Positions 24,155-32,248 of a stretch of DNA of 36,021 nt are shown here, one piece after another. The DNA lies in NCBI GenBank assembly GCA_900752275.1, contig CAADUS010000039.1, forward strand, positions 1 through 36,021. The letters run 5' to 3'. The notes beneath the pieces were generated by a model. It searched no databases and was not told where the DNA came from. It worked only from the letters and a program-made list of their open reading frames with translations. The position numbers and the translations under genes were made by a program. The DNA comes from an uncultured Collinsella sp. GTDB taxonomy: Bacteria > Actinomycetota > Coriobacteriia > Coriobacteriales > Coriobacteriaceae. Position 1 is the stretch's first letter. Each line of letters starts with the position of its first letter.

Positions 24155-24799
24155 ATGCATATCTACTCTGTCAACGATCCCGAGTTCAAATCCTATGGCA
24201 ACGTTTGGGATGACGTTCCGTCTGAGCTCACGTCGCCCGTGCTCGAGGCGCTCTCTGCCACGCCCATCCCCGAGGGCAGCAAGTACGTTGCAAGTGCGCC
24301 GGAGCTCGAGGGCGTCAAGGATGCCGATAAACTGGGCTTTCTCATGTTTGGCGGTCGTCCCTTCCAGCTGGGCTGGTGCAACGGCCACAATACACGACTT
24401 AACTGCCTGGAGTATCATCGCGCCAGCGAATTCAACCTGGGCGCTCGCGACTTTATCCTGCTTGTGGCGCATCGCTGGGAGATCGAGGACGGCAAGCTCG
24501 ACACCGCGTGCGTCAAGGCGTTCCGCGTGCCGGCGGGTACGGTTGTCGAGGTCTTCAACACTACGCTGCACTACACGCCCTGCATGGTCGACGACGGCGG
24601 CTTCCAGGTGATGGTGGCGCTGCCGGCGGGCACCAACGGCCCACGCCCCGAGGCTGCATCCGACATGCCCGCGGCCGGCGATAGCTACTGCTACTGGAAG
24701 GCCGACAAGTGGGTCCTCTGCCACGCCGACAGCCCCAAGGCAGCCGAAGGCGGCTACGTAGGCCTCATCGGCAAGAACCTCGACATCACCGTGGACTAG
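24155..24799 (+). CDS. DUF4867-family protein
   Basis: 214 aa from ATG 24155 with CAGGAG 5 bp upstream (GTG at 24149 is the alternative). The sequence (MHIYSVNDPEF at the start; RVPAGTVVEVFNTTLHYTPC in the middle; GYVGLIGKNLDITVD at the end) resembles DUF4867, a cupin-like family of unknown function often found near sugar catabolic genes. The beta-rich centre with scattered His/Glu fits a small-molecule or metal-binding barrel. Proximity to the isomerase-transketolase-kinase operon suggests a role in the same pathway, for example sugar epimerisation or mutarotation, but that is inference. A diverged copy of its 3' end lies at 26076-26141. Confidence 0.72.
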   Translation: MHIYSVNDPEFKSYGNVWDDVPSELTSPVLEALSATPIPEGSKYVASAPELEGVKDADKLGFLMFGGRPFQLGWCNGHNTRLNCLEYHRASEFNLGARDFILLVAHRWEIEDGKLDTACVKAFRVPAGTVVEVFNTTLHYTPCMVDDGGFQVMVALPAGTNGPRPEAASDMPAAGDSYCYWKADKWVLCHADSPKAAEGGYVGLIGKNLDITVD

Positions 24800-24808
24800 A
24801 GCCTTCTT

Positions 24809-24863
24809 TCTCGATCTGTAACATCTAGCGGGCTAAATCGTCTCTACCTGTTACAGATCGAGA
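24809..24863. repeat. TCTCRATCTGTAACA hairpin, copy 1
   Basis: TCTCGATCTGTAACA (24809-24823) pairs perfectly with 24849-24863 around a 25-nt loop. It starts 10 bp after the DUF4867 stop. Two related copies occur at 26153-26204 and 26232-26286. It may terminate the DUF4867 transcript and the converging ATPase transcript. Confidence 0.7.
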
Positions 24864-24914
24864 CAAACGGGCCCAATCCGTCACAAAGGCGCCTGTCCTC
24901 ATCGTGGTGGCTGC

Positions 24915-26021
24915 CTAGAGCTGACTGCGCAGGTAGTCAGCCATATATGGAACAGCGAAACGCACGTAACCGCGGCGTGCCTGTTCGATAACGCCGGCGT
25001 CGATGAGGCGTCGGCGATACTTTTGCGCATAGTCGGGTGTGACTGACATGCGCTCGGCCACATTGGAGATGCGCGACACGCCGTCTTTGTCATCAGTCAT
25101 TGCGTCGAGAAACGCGACGTCTTGGTCCGATAGCGCGGCGAGCGTCGTTTCACAAACATCGTTTTCGAAATCGGCCTTTGACGCTTCGATAGCTCCGTTG
25201 ACTTGCTCTGGCGTTACGTATTCTCCTGCCTGGCAGCGATTGGCGATGTTGTAGCCGATGAGCTGCAGCATATAGGGCGAACCTTGGGTTGCACGAGCGG
25301 CACAGAGGCGAAGATCGCCTGGAATATCAAGGTCGAGTTCTTCGAAAGCCCGCTGATAATATGCATCGACATCTCCGACTGAAAGCGGTTCGAGCGTGAC
25401 TTTGCGTGCGCGGTTGAGAAATGTCAGTACGCGGTCGTTGAGTGTCGCGGAGACTGCTCCCGGGAGGCCCGCCATGACGAGCGCGACGTTGAGCCGTTCG
25501 CCGACCAACTCTTGATAGGCGGTGACGAGCTGTCTGATCTCGGGTGAATTTGCTTGGAGCTCGTCGATGAGGATGAGGATGCCGTGTCCCTGCTCGGTCA
25601 GTTTGCGCGCGAGCTGGGTGAGTTTGAACTGAAAGCTCTTGGTCTCCTGCACGTCTCGTGTGAACTCGAGGCCTGCCGAGAACCCAAAAACACTTAGACT
25701 GCCGCTCGTGAGTTTGGGAAGGCGGCGTTTATTGACGTAAGGCTCGCCTGCTTCCTGGATCTTCTCAACAATGCGCTCGAGCATATCCTCGGAGGCTACG
25801 GTGGGTGTGGCAACAACGAAGCCGAGCTTGCGGGCGCGATCGGCAAGTTCCCACAGGAGAACCGTTTTGCCGCTGCCTCGCTGGCCGAGCATGAGCATGG
25901 CTCGGTCTCGATTGCCCGGCTCCTGCTCAAGGCCGGAGATGAATGTCGAAATCACGCTCCCGCGCCCCACCAGATAGGACGGGCGATTTCCAAATGAGGG
26001 GGAGAAGATGGTTTCAGTCAT
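24915..26021 (-). CDS. AAA+ ATPase with C-terminal winged helix
   Basis: 368 aa. Walker A is GQRGSGKT (46-53) and Walker B is ILILIDELQ with D153/E154; it looks like a STAND/ORC-type AAA ATPase. A C-terminal winged-helix-like part (about 300-368; VAERMSVTPDYAQKYRRRLI) could bind DNA or partners. The upstream region on its strand is purine-rich and contains GGAAAGGAG before the ATG. It lies opposite in direction to all neighbours and has no partner gene. Both flanks carry copies of the DUF4867 3' end and hairpin repeat, so it appears to be an inserted cargo gene. Function is unknown; defence or regulatory roles are known for related ATPases. Confidence 0.8.
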   Translation of the reverse strand: MTETIFSPSFGNRPSYLVGRGSVISTFISGLEQEPGNRDRAMLMLGQRGSGKTVLLWELADRARKLGFVVATPTVASEDMLERIVEKIQEAGEPYVNKRRLPKLTSGSLSVFGFSAGLEFTRDVQETKSFQFKLTQLARKLTEQGHGILILIDELQANSPEIRQLVTAYQELVGERLNVALVMAGLPGAVSATLNDRVLTFLNRARKVTLEPLSVGDVDAYYQRAFEELDLDIPGDLRLCAARATQGSPYMLQLIGYNIANRCQAGEYVTPEQVNGAIEASKADFENDVCETTLAALSDQDVAFLDAMTDDKDGVSRISNVAERMSVTPDYAQKYRRRLIDAGVIEQARRGYVRFAVPYMADYLRSQL

Positions 26022-26075
26022 GAGTCTCCTTTCCTTTTTTTCCTATTTTTTCCTTTTTTCCCTATTCAGTCAAAT

Positions 26076-26141
26076 GAGTTGCTGAGCGAAAGCGGTTATG
26101 TAGGCCTCACCGGCAAGAACCTCGACATCGCCTGCGACTAG
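26076..26141 (+). pseudogene. orphan 3' fragment of a DUF4867 gene
   Basis: In frame this stretch reads SESGYVGLTGKNLDIACD-stop, against AEGGYVGLIGKNLDITVD-stop at the end of the intact DUF4867 gene (24746-24799). Nucleotide identity is high through the stop and continues into the following repeat (CTAGCGGGCTARATCGTCTC). Nothing upstream of about 26076 matches. It is a left-over or imported copy of the gene end on the far side of the ATPase gene. Confidence 0.75.
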
Positions 26142-26152
26142 AATCTTCCGCC

Positions 26153-26286
26153 TCAATTCGTAACACCTAGCGGGCTAGATCGTCTCTACCTGTTACAGAT
26201 TTAGACAAACTGCAGGGGACAGGCCGAACAATCTCAATCTGTAACACCAGGCCCGATTTTGGCTGTCTAACTGTTACAGATTGAGA
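26153..26286. repeat. TCTCRATCTGTAACA hairpins, copies 2 and 3
   Basis: Copy 2 (26153-26204) is imperfect and matches copy 1 in its loop. Copy 3 is TCTCAATCTGTAACA (26232-26246) with a perfect partner at 26272-26286 and a different loop. The sequence after copy 3 (GAGACAAACCGGGCCCAA) matches that after copy 1, so copy 1 looks like a fusion of copies 2 and 3 with the middle lost. Confidence 0.65.
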
Positions 26287-26300
26287 CAAACCGGGCCCAA

Positions 26301-26335
26301 GCCACCACAAAGGTGCCTGTCCCCTTTGTGGCGGC
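26301..26335. repeat. CCACAAAGG palindrome
   Basis: GCCACCACAAAGG (26301-26313) pairs with CCTTTGTGGCGGC (26323-26335) with one mismatch. It is related to the palindrome at 21826-21860 and to a decayed copy near 24880-24908. Confidence 0.6.
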
Positions 26336-26486
26336 TTGGACAGGCGGGTATCAAAAAGTGTCAGACGGGGCGGCTGCCGGGCACCTGCGCGCGAAAAGAA
26401 GTATCGGCCTGCGCCGTTGCCGTTGAGCGGTACCCCGTTTGCAGGGATACTGAGCTTATGACAACAGCGTGCGAAAGGATTGATGC

Positions 26487-27917
26487 ATGGCTTTCCGTAA
26501 TGACTTCCTGTGGGGCGGCGCGACGGCTGCCAACCAGTGCGAGGGCGCCTATAACGTGGACGGCCGCGGCCTTGCCAACGTGGACGTGGCTCCGCACGGC
26601 CCCGAGCGCTATGCGGTGGTCTCCGGCCAGCGTAAGATGCTCGACTTCGAGGACGGCTATTACTATCCCGCGCAGACCGGCATCGATTTCTACCACCATT
26701 ACAAGGAGGACATCGCTCTCTTTGCCGAGATGGGCTTTAAGACCTTCCGTATGAGCCTGGCTTGGACCCGCATCTTCCCCAACGGCGACGAGACCGAGCC
26801 CAACGAGGCTGGCCTGGCCTTCTACGAGGATGTGTTCCGCGAGTGCCAGGCGCACGGCATCGAGCCGCTCGTGACTATCACGCACTTCGACTGCCCGATT
26901 CATCTCATCAAGGAGTACGGCGGCTGGCGCAACCGCAAGCTCATCGACTTCTACAAGAATCTCGCGACCACGATCTTTACCCGCTACAAGGGCCTGGTGA
27001 AGTACTGGCTCACCTTTAACGAGATCAATATGATCTTGCACCTGCCGTTTATGGGTGCCGGCCTGGTCTTTGAGGAGGGCGAGAACAAGGAGGCCGTCGA
27101 GTACCTGGCCGCCCACAACGAGCTCGTCGCCAGCGCTTGGGCAACCAAGATTGCTCACGAGATCGACCCCGAGATCAAGATCGGCTGCATGCTCGCCGCA
27201 GGTAGCTACTACCCCTACAGCTGCCGTCCGGGCGATGTACGCCAGGCGCAGCTCGATAACCAGGACAACTACTTCTTCGTCGACGTCCAGAGCCGCGGCT
27301 ACTATCCGGCCTATGCCGTCAAGAAGCTCGAGCGTCTAGGCATCGATGTGGGCATGACCGACGAGGACCGCGAGATCCTGGCCGCTAACACCGTCGACTT
27401 CATCAGCTTTAGCTATTACAGCACCCGTTGCTCCGCCAGTGCCGATAACCCCGATGTCGAGCGCACCCAGGGCAACGCCTTCGCCGGCGCCAAGAACCCC
27501 TACCTGCAGGAGAGCCAGTGGGGCTGGGCCATCGATCCGCTGGGCTTCCGCATCACCCTTAACGACCTGTACGACCGTTATCAGAAGCCGCTGTTTGTGG
27601 TCGAGAACGGTCTGGGCGCCAAGGATGTTGTCGAGGAGGATGGCTCCATCAACGACGACTACCGTATCGACTATCTGCGCCAGCACATCGCCGCGATGCG
27701 CGACGCGGTGACCGAGGACGGCGTTGACCTGCTGGGCTACACCACCTGGGGCCCGATCGACCTGGTGTCTGCCGGCACGGGCGAGATGTCCAAGCGCTAC
27801 GGCTTTATCTACGTCGATCGCGACGATGCAGGCAACGGCACCCTCAAGCGCTCCAAGAAGAAGAGCTTCGACTGGTACAAGAAGGTTATTGCTTCTAATG
27901 GTGAGGACCTTTCCTAA
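26487..27917 (+). CDS. 6-phospho-beta-glucosidase, GH1 family, second copy
   Basis: 476 aa from an ATG behind GAAAGGA. E179 in TFNEIN is the acid/base and E373 in VENGLG the nucleophile. It is closely similar in sequence to the enzyme at 15788 (both begin with DFLWGG and end KKSF-WY--VIASNGEDL-). Unlike that gene, it has no adjacent PTS permease and uses strongly GC-rich codons such as GGC and ATC, as in highly expressed genes of this genome. It may act on phospho-glucosides brought in by several PTS systems. Confidence 0.92.
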   Translation: MAFRNDFLWGGATAANQCEGAYNVDGRGLANVDVAPHGPERYAVVSGQRKMLDFEDGYYYPAQTGIDFYHHYKEDIALFAEMGFKTFRMSLAWTRIFPNGDETEPNEAGLAFYEDVFRECQAHGIEPLVTITHFDCPIHLIKEYGGWRNRKLIDFYKNLATTIFTRYKGLVKYWLTFNEINMILHLPFMGAGLVFEEGENKEAVEYLAAHNELVASAWATKIAHEIDPEIKIGCMLAAGSYYPYSCRPGDVRQAQLDNQDNYFFVDVQSRGYYPAYAVKKLERLGIDVGMTDEDREILAANTVDFISFSYYSTRCSASADNPDVERTQGNAFAGAKNPYLQESQWGWAIDPLGFRITLNDLYDRYQKPLFVVENGLGAKDVVEEDGSINDDYRIDYLRQHIAAMRDAVTEDGVDLLGYTTWGPIDLVSAGTGEMSKRYGFIYVDRDDAGNGTLKRSKKKSFDWYKKVIASNGEDLS

Positions 27918-27953
27918 GGAAGCTGAGACACTCAACTTCATAGCCTCCTAACC

Positions 27954-27989
27954 AAGGCGCCCGGCGAGTATGTGCTCGCCGGGCGCCTT
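27954..27989 (+). terminator. hairpin after the second GH1 gene
   Basis: A perfect 15-bp stem AAGGCGCCCGGCGAG / CTCGCCGGGCGCCTT with a TATGTG loop, 36 bp after the stop. Only TT follows, but the stem is very stable. Confidence 0.7.
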
Positions 27990-28056
27990 GCCGTCTGCGG
28001 ATTTTGGGACATGCGGCCCGCTTTTTCGGCCCATCTGTCGGTACACTAAAGGGACT

Positions 28057-29940
28057 ATGGGTACCCGCGAGCGACATATCGGCCACGCGGCCGCCCGGAC
28101 CGCGCCGGTTGCGGATCCCAGGGGTGGCAGGCTCTTCGCCATGCCGCGATTCCTTGTTGGCACAACACATCAGGTGTACCGTCACCGCGTCTTTGCTATC
28201 GCCGGCGCCATCACCGCGCTGTTCCTCATGCTTTTGGCAGTCTTGCCGGCGCTGTTCGCCTTCGACCCCAAACTTTCTAACGCCGTGCCCGCCTATAGCG
28301 AGGTGTCCGAAGAGGTCGTGGATGCGCTCGTCCATTCGAGCTCTCTGCCGCTGCTTGTCGCCGCAATTGTATTTTCGATCTGGGGCGTATCGGTCTATCT
28401 GCGCTGTTTGGACTATGTGCTGCGTCGGCGCCTTGTGGCCATCGCCGCCATCTGCGCCCTATGGATGATCGAGGTCATTCTCAAGTACAAGTCGTTCACG
28501 CCGTTCTATGCCACCGTGCTGTGGTACCTGTACTACGTGCCCATGACGCTTATTCCGCTGCTCTATCAGCTCTGCGGCCTGCGCCTTGCGGGCCTGGAGC
28601 AACACCGCCTGGGTCGCCGCTACTGCGCTGCGCTGTGGATTGCGGCCATCCTGCTTATCGGATTTGTGCTCACCAACGATTTTCACCAGCAGGTCTTCCA
28701 CTTTGACCGTACAAGCGACACCTGGAGCAACGATTACACGTACGGCTGGGGTTATTTCGCCGTCCTCGTGTGGACGGCCTTTGACTTCGTGGCCTTTTTT
28801 ATCCTGGTTGGTCGGTCCTCGTCCTTTCGCATCCAGCGTTTCTCGGGCACGGCGGCGCTCGTACTGCTGGGTGGCGCATTCTTTGCCATCTCGTATGCGT
28901 TGCGTGTGCCCTGGGCATGGAGGCTCAATTTTTCGCTCGTCTATTGCATCCTGTGCGTGGTGGCGATGGAAATCTGTCTCGATTGCGGTGTCATTCCGTC
29001 GTATCACGACATCGCCGGCATCTTCGACACCTTGCCGCTCGACCTCAAAGTTCTAACGCGCGACCTGCAGGAGGTCTATGCCACGCCGGTGTCAAAGCCA
29101 ATGCCGGTAGGCGTGCGTGAGGAGTTGCGGACCCAGGAGCACGGCCGCGCCCATGCCTTTGCCGTGGCGTCCGATCCCGATGTGATGTACCGTGCCTTTC
29201 CACTGCTGGGCGGATCGGCCCTGCTTGCCCAAGACGTGTCGGAGCTCAACGAGCTTAACCGTGAACTGGCACATCGTCGCATGGAGCTGCAGCGTCAAAA
29301 CGAGCTACTCGCCGCCGACTACGACCTTAAGACGCATTTGGCAGATCAAGAGGCCGAGACCTTGCTGGTCCAAGACGTGGACCAGGCGCTTGCCCGCGCA
29401 CTCGAAGGGATGTACGACCTGCTGAGCTCGCTGCCGCCGTTGACCGATGAAGTATCTTCGCACGAGCGCTACCGCATGCTGCAGCGCGCCAAGATGCTCG
29501 TCGCCTATTGCAAGCGCAAGGGGTCGCTCACGTTGGCGCAGCACGGGGAGAGCGGTTTTGACCGCGACCGTATTCAGCTCATTGCCAACGAGCTCGCAAG
29601 CGACCTGCGCACCATCGATATCGATTGCGCCTCGATTATCGCCATACGGCGCCCGATGCACGCCAGTACGGTAAGCGCCCTGTACGACTGCGTGTATGAC
29701 TTTGCGTTTTTTGCCTACACCACCGATCATCCGGCGCTTATGTATCACCTGAGTGACCATGATCGGTGCAGCGTCGAGTTGCGTGCCACGCTTTTCTCCA
29801 ACGACGAGGAGGATCTTTCGCAGACACCCGCTGCGCAAGAGCTCGAAAGCGCTTTGCAAGGGCGCAACGTGGCATACCGCCTTGAGGGCGAGCCCGGCCA
29901 GCTGCGCATGATCGTCTTGATGCCGAGGGCGGGTGAGTGA
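28057..29940 (+). CDS. 7TM sensor protein with degenerate kinase-like C-terminus
   Basis: 627 aa from ATG 28057 with AAAGGG 5 bp upstream (ATG 28141 is possible). After a basic N-terminus come about seven or eight membrane segments (to about residue 315), including the block TNDFHQQVFHF characteristic of the histidine-kinase N-terminal 7TM region. A coiled coil follows (ELNRELAHRRMELQRQNELL, about 390-430), then a soluble part. This has no phospho-accepting H-box and no N or G box of a HATPase, although the predicted order of helices and strands resembles one. It overlaps closely with a true kinase gene downstream, so it is probably a co-sensor or a kinase-dead partner. Confidence 0.78.
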   Translation: MGTRERHIGHAAARTAPVADPRGGRLFAMPRFLVGTTHQVYRHRVFAIAGAITALFLMLLAVLPALFAFDPKLSNAVPAYSEVSEEVVDALVHSSSLPLLVAAIVFSIWGVSVYLRCLDYVLRRRLVAIAAICALWMIEVILKYKSFTPFYATVLWYLYYVPMTLIPLLYQLCGLRLAGLEQHRLGRRYCAALWIAAILLIGFVLTNDFHQQVFHFDRTSDTWSNDYTYGWGYFAVLVWTAFDFVAFFILVGRSSSFRIQRFSGTAALVLLGGAFFAISYALRVPWAWRLNFSLVYCILCVVAMEICLDCGVIPSYHDIAGIFDTLPLDLKVLTRDLQEVYATPVSKPMPVGVREELRTQEHGRAHAFAVASDPDVMYRAFPLLGGSALLAQDVSELNELNRELAHRRMELQRQNELLAADYDLKTHLADQEAETLLVQDVDQALARALEGMYDLLSSLPPLTDEVSSHERYRMLQRAKMLVAYCKRKGSLTLAQHGESGFDRDRIQLIANELASDLRTIDIDCASIIAIRRPMHASTVSALYDCVYDFAFFAYTTDHPALMYHLSDHDRCSVELRATLFSNDEEDLSQTPAAQELESALQGRNVAYRLEGEPGQLRMIVLMPRAGE

Positions 29941-29942
29941 CG

Positions 29943-31436
29943 ATGCAGATTTCGCTCATTCTTCCCCAAATCGTTGCGCTCGATGTTGTCTTTGCCCTGG
30001 CTGCGTGTCTGCAGACGATCCACGTCCCGCTCATCGCATCGCGCCGCTCGTCCTATAACCGTAAGGTGATTTGCGCCTACGAGGCGAGCCTCGTGGTTCA
30101 CCTGGTGGTTTCGGCGCTTATCTTGTTCGCGTCGTCTGGCTCGTATCTGGTGGCGCCGCTTGACGTTTGCGCCAGGGCAATGGGCGGAGTGCTGTGGCTC
30201 AATGCCGCAATCTTTGCCTATGGCGTGGTGCTTATGGTGCGCTATCGTCGCCCCGTCATGCTGGTCGAGCTGCTGCTTGTTGTCACCGTTACACCGCCGG
30301 TGGTTTTTGCCATGGGCTCGGCGTGGACCGTTGTCCTTATCGCAGAGGGAGCGTTCTTCCTGTTCCGTTCCATCGCGGCGCTCTTGATGGACGTCCGTAA
30401 CCGCCAGGAGGATATCACCGCGTTCTCGACGATCGAGACCATCAACGTGATTCCCGTGGGCATCCTGTATCTGGACCCGAGGGGCCGTCCGCTGCTCATG
30501 AACCGCTGCATGCGCAAAAACCTGGTGGAACTTCATATGCCCACCGATCTAGGTGACATGAGCGACACATGGAACGACTTGCGCAAACTTAGCATGCAAA
30601 TGCCCGAAAGCAGCACTAATCGCGCCCATATCGACCTTGATCGCTTTGGTAGGGATCGCGCCGTGGTCGAGATCTCTCCTTCCGAGATTCGTCTGTTCGT
30701 GCGTGACTCCGTTACGGTCTCGGGCCGTCCGTTCGAGCGCGTCGTCGGCCTGGACGTGACGGAATACGCACACGCCTACGACCGCCTGGCGCAAGCCAAC
30801 CACCTGCTTGAGCTTGCGGGCCAAGAGCTCCAGGCCCAGATCGAAGAAGTTAAAAAGGTTGCCGACAATGCGGCCTACCTACGTATGCGCGCCCGCGTTC
30901 ACGATGTGATCGGGCAGCGCCTGTCCATTCTCCATCGCTATTTGGAGGAGGGGCGCCTGGACGACGAGTCGCTCGAGCAGATTGACCCGTTGCTGCGCTC
31001 AATTGCCGCCGATTTGCGCAGTGGCGGTGCCAGCGAGCCTGCAGAGCAGCTGGGTGATATCGTCCATGCTTTTGGCCTGGTGAGTGTGCAGATCGATGTT
31101 GAGGGTGCGCTGCCTGAGGACGCGCGTGTCGCCGCCGCATTTTTGCAGATTATTCGCGAGGCCTCGACCAATGCCACCAAGCATGCGCAAGCGCATCGGG
31201 TCCATGTGCGCCTGTGGCAGGAGGGGGCGGATGCTGACGGCATCGCGCACATGACGATTTCTAACGACGGGTCCCCGGCCCCCGTATCGTATCGCGAGGG
31301 AACGGGTATCCCAGGTATGAGGCATGTCGCGCAAGATCTGGGTGGCAGCCTAGAGGTCCATACTGCCCAGCCCTTTACGCTTGCGGCGTCCATCCCGCTG
31401 AGCTCCAACGCCACGGTCCAAAGGAGAAGTTCATGA
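29943..31436 (+). CDS. membrane histidine kinase, HisKA_3/NarX-like core
   Basis: 497 aa. The ATG at 29943 follows the previous stop by 2 bp (a GTG at 29937 overlaps it). Several membrane segments (to about residue 150) precede a PAS-like region (about 165-275), a coiled coil, and a HisKA_3 domain with the phospho-acceptor H320 in RVHDVIGQRL. The HATPase domain has the N box IIREASTNATKHA and the G box GTGIPGMRHVAQDLGG. It autophosphorylates and should pass phosphate to the NarL-type regulator whose ATG overlaps its stop (ATGA). The signal is unknown. Confidence 0.88.
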   Translation: MQISLILPQIVALDVVFALAACLQTIHVPLIASRRSSYNRKVICAYEASLVVHLVVSALILFASSGSYLVAPLDVCARAMGGVLWLNAAIFAYGVVLMVRYRRPVMLVELLLVVTVTPPVVFAMGSAWTVVLIAEGAFFLFRSIAALLMDVRNRQEDITAFSTIETINVIPVGILYLDPRGRPLLMNRCMRKNLVELHMPTDLGDMSDTWNDLRKLSMQMPESSTNRAHIDLDRFGRDRAVVEISPSEIRLFVRDSVTVSGRPFERVVGLDVTEYAHAYDRLAQANHLLELAGQELQAQIEEVKKVADNAAYLRMRARVHDVIGQRLSILHRYLEEGRLDDESLEQIDPLLRSIAADLRSGGASEPAEQLGDIVHAFGLVSVQIDVEGALPEDARVAAAFLQIIREASTNATKHAQAHRVHVRLWQEGADADGIAHMTISNDGSPAPVSYREGTGIPGMRHVAQDLGGSLEVHTAQPFTLAASIPLSSNATVQRRSS

Positions 31437-32055
31437 TCCGCGTCCTTATAGTCGAAGACCAGGCCATCCTGCGCGAGAGCCTGGCGCGCTCCGTTGGCGA
31501 CCAGCCCGATATGACCGTTGTTTCCGCCATCGCCGATGCCTCCGAGGCCTTGGGTGTCGCGCTCAAGGAGCGTCCGGACATGATACTGATGGACGTATGC
31601 ACCGAGCATGATTCCAACGGCATCGTGGCGGCGGCGCGCATCAAGGAGCAACTGCCCGAGTGTCGCATCATTATCATGACCGGCATGCCCGAGATCACCT
31701 TTGTCGATCAGGCCCGCGAGGCGGGCGTCGACAGCTTTGTGTACAAGAACGTCGGTATCGACGAGCTGTTCGCCGTGATGCGCTCCACGCTGGCGGGCTA
31801 TTGCACGTTTCCCAAGCCGCCCGAGAGTATTTTTCTGGTACGGCGGCACTCGACGATGCCGAGCTGTCGATTTTGCGCCTTGCCTGCGAGGGCAAAAGCC
31901 GCCGCGAGATCGCGGCCGAGCTGTTTATGAGCGAGGGCACCATCAAGCGCCGCATCTCGGAGATCCTGAGCAAGACCGGCTACGACAACATCATGCGCCT
32001 GGCCGTGCATGCGGTGACCGAGGGCAGCATCGTTCCCAACATGGAACGCCCGTAA
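31433..32055 (+). pseudogene. NarL/LuxR-type response regulator broken by a frameshift
   Basis: The receiver domain (frame of 31433) has E8/D9, phospho-acceptor D54, T83 and K105. After PPESIF the frame runs into non-family residues and stops at 31930. The HTH_LuxR domain continues in the -1 frame (SGTAALDDAELSILRLAC..., EGKSRREIAAELFMSEGTIK) to 32055. One extra T in the T5 run at 31830-31834 would restore a 207-aa protein, with the junction read as PPESIFSGTAALDD. The gene therefore carries a one-base deletion in a homopolymer, from true mutation, phase variation or sequencing error. If real, output of the signalling operon is lost. Confidence 0.85.
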
Positions 32056-32091
32056 TCGACGCGCTCATCCGTGTTCTGGCGCCGTAAAGAT

Positions 32092-32132
32092 AGACCACCC
32101 GCCGTTTCGCATCTAAAAACGGCGGGCGGTCT
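32092..32132 (+). terminator. hairpin after the two-component operon
   Basis: AGACCACCCGCCGTTT (32092-32107) pairs with AAACGGCGGGCGGTCT (32117-32132), one G-T pair, 9-nt loop, 36 bp after the response regulator stop. A T-tract is lacking. Confidence 0.65.
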
Positions 32133-32163
32133 GCTTGTATGGGCAGTGCTGTTGGCATGAAGC

Positions 32164-32198
32164 GGCGGGGTCGCAGGATCATCCCCTGCGCCCCCGCC
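32164..32198 (-). terminator. hairpin after the lipoprotein gene (minus strand)
   Basis: GGCGGGG-T-CGCAGG and CCTGCG-C-CCCCGCC pair with one internal mismatch. It lies 50 bp beyond the stop of the minus-strand lipoprotein gene, between converging operons. Confidence 0.55.
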
Positions 32199-32248
32199 TG
32201 GCATGTGCGCGGATGTGTCCGCCAATCCGCGGCTGACGTTACGTGCCG

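Larger units (their letters stand above)
26022..26486. other. 465-bp intergenic region between ATPase and second GH1 gene
   Basis: Bases 26022-26066 are almost pure pyrimidine on the plus strand (leader of the ATPase gene on the minus strand). Bases 26076-26141 are the duplicated DUF4867 end. Bases 26153-26335 hold repeated hairpins. From 26336 to 26486 no gene or clear promoter is seen except the ribosome site GAAAGGA of the GH1 gene. Confidence 0.6.

Noticed and set aside
31828..31840. Programmed -1 ribosomal frameshift in the response regulator
   Set aside because: The zero-frame codons ATT TTT CTG do not form a proper X-XXY-YYZ slippery heptamer and no downstream pseudoknot is obvious. 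A homopolymer deletion is simpler.
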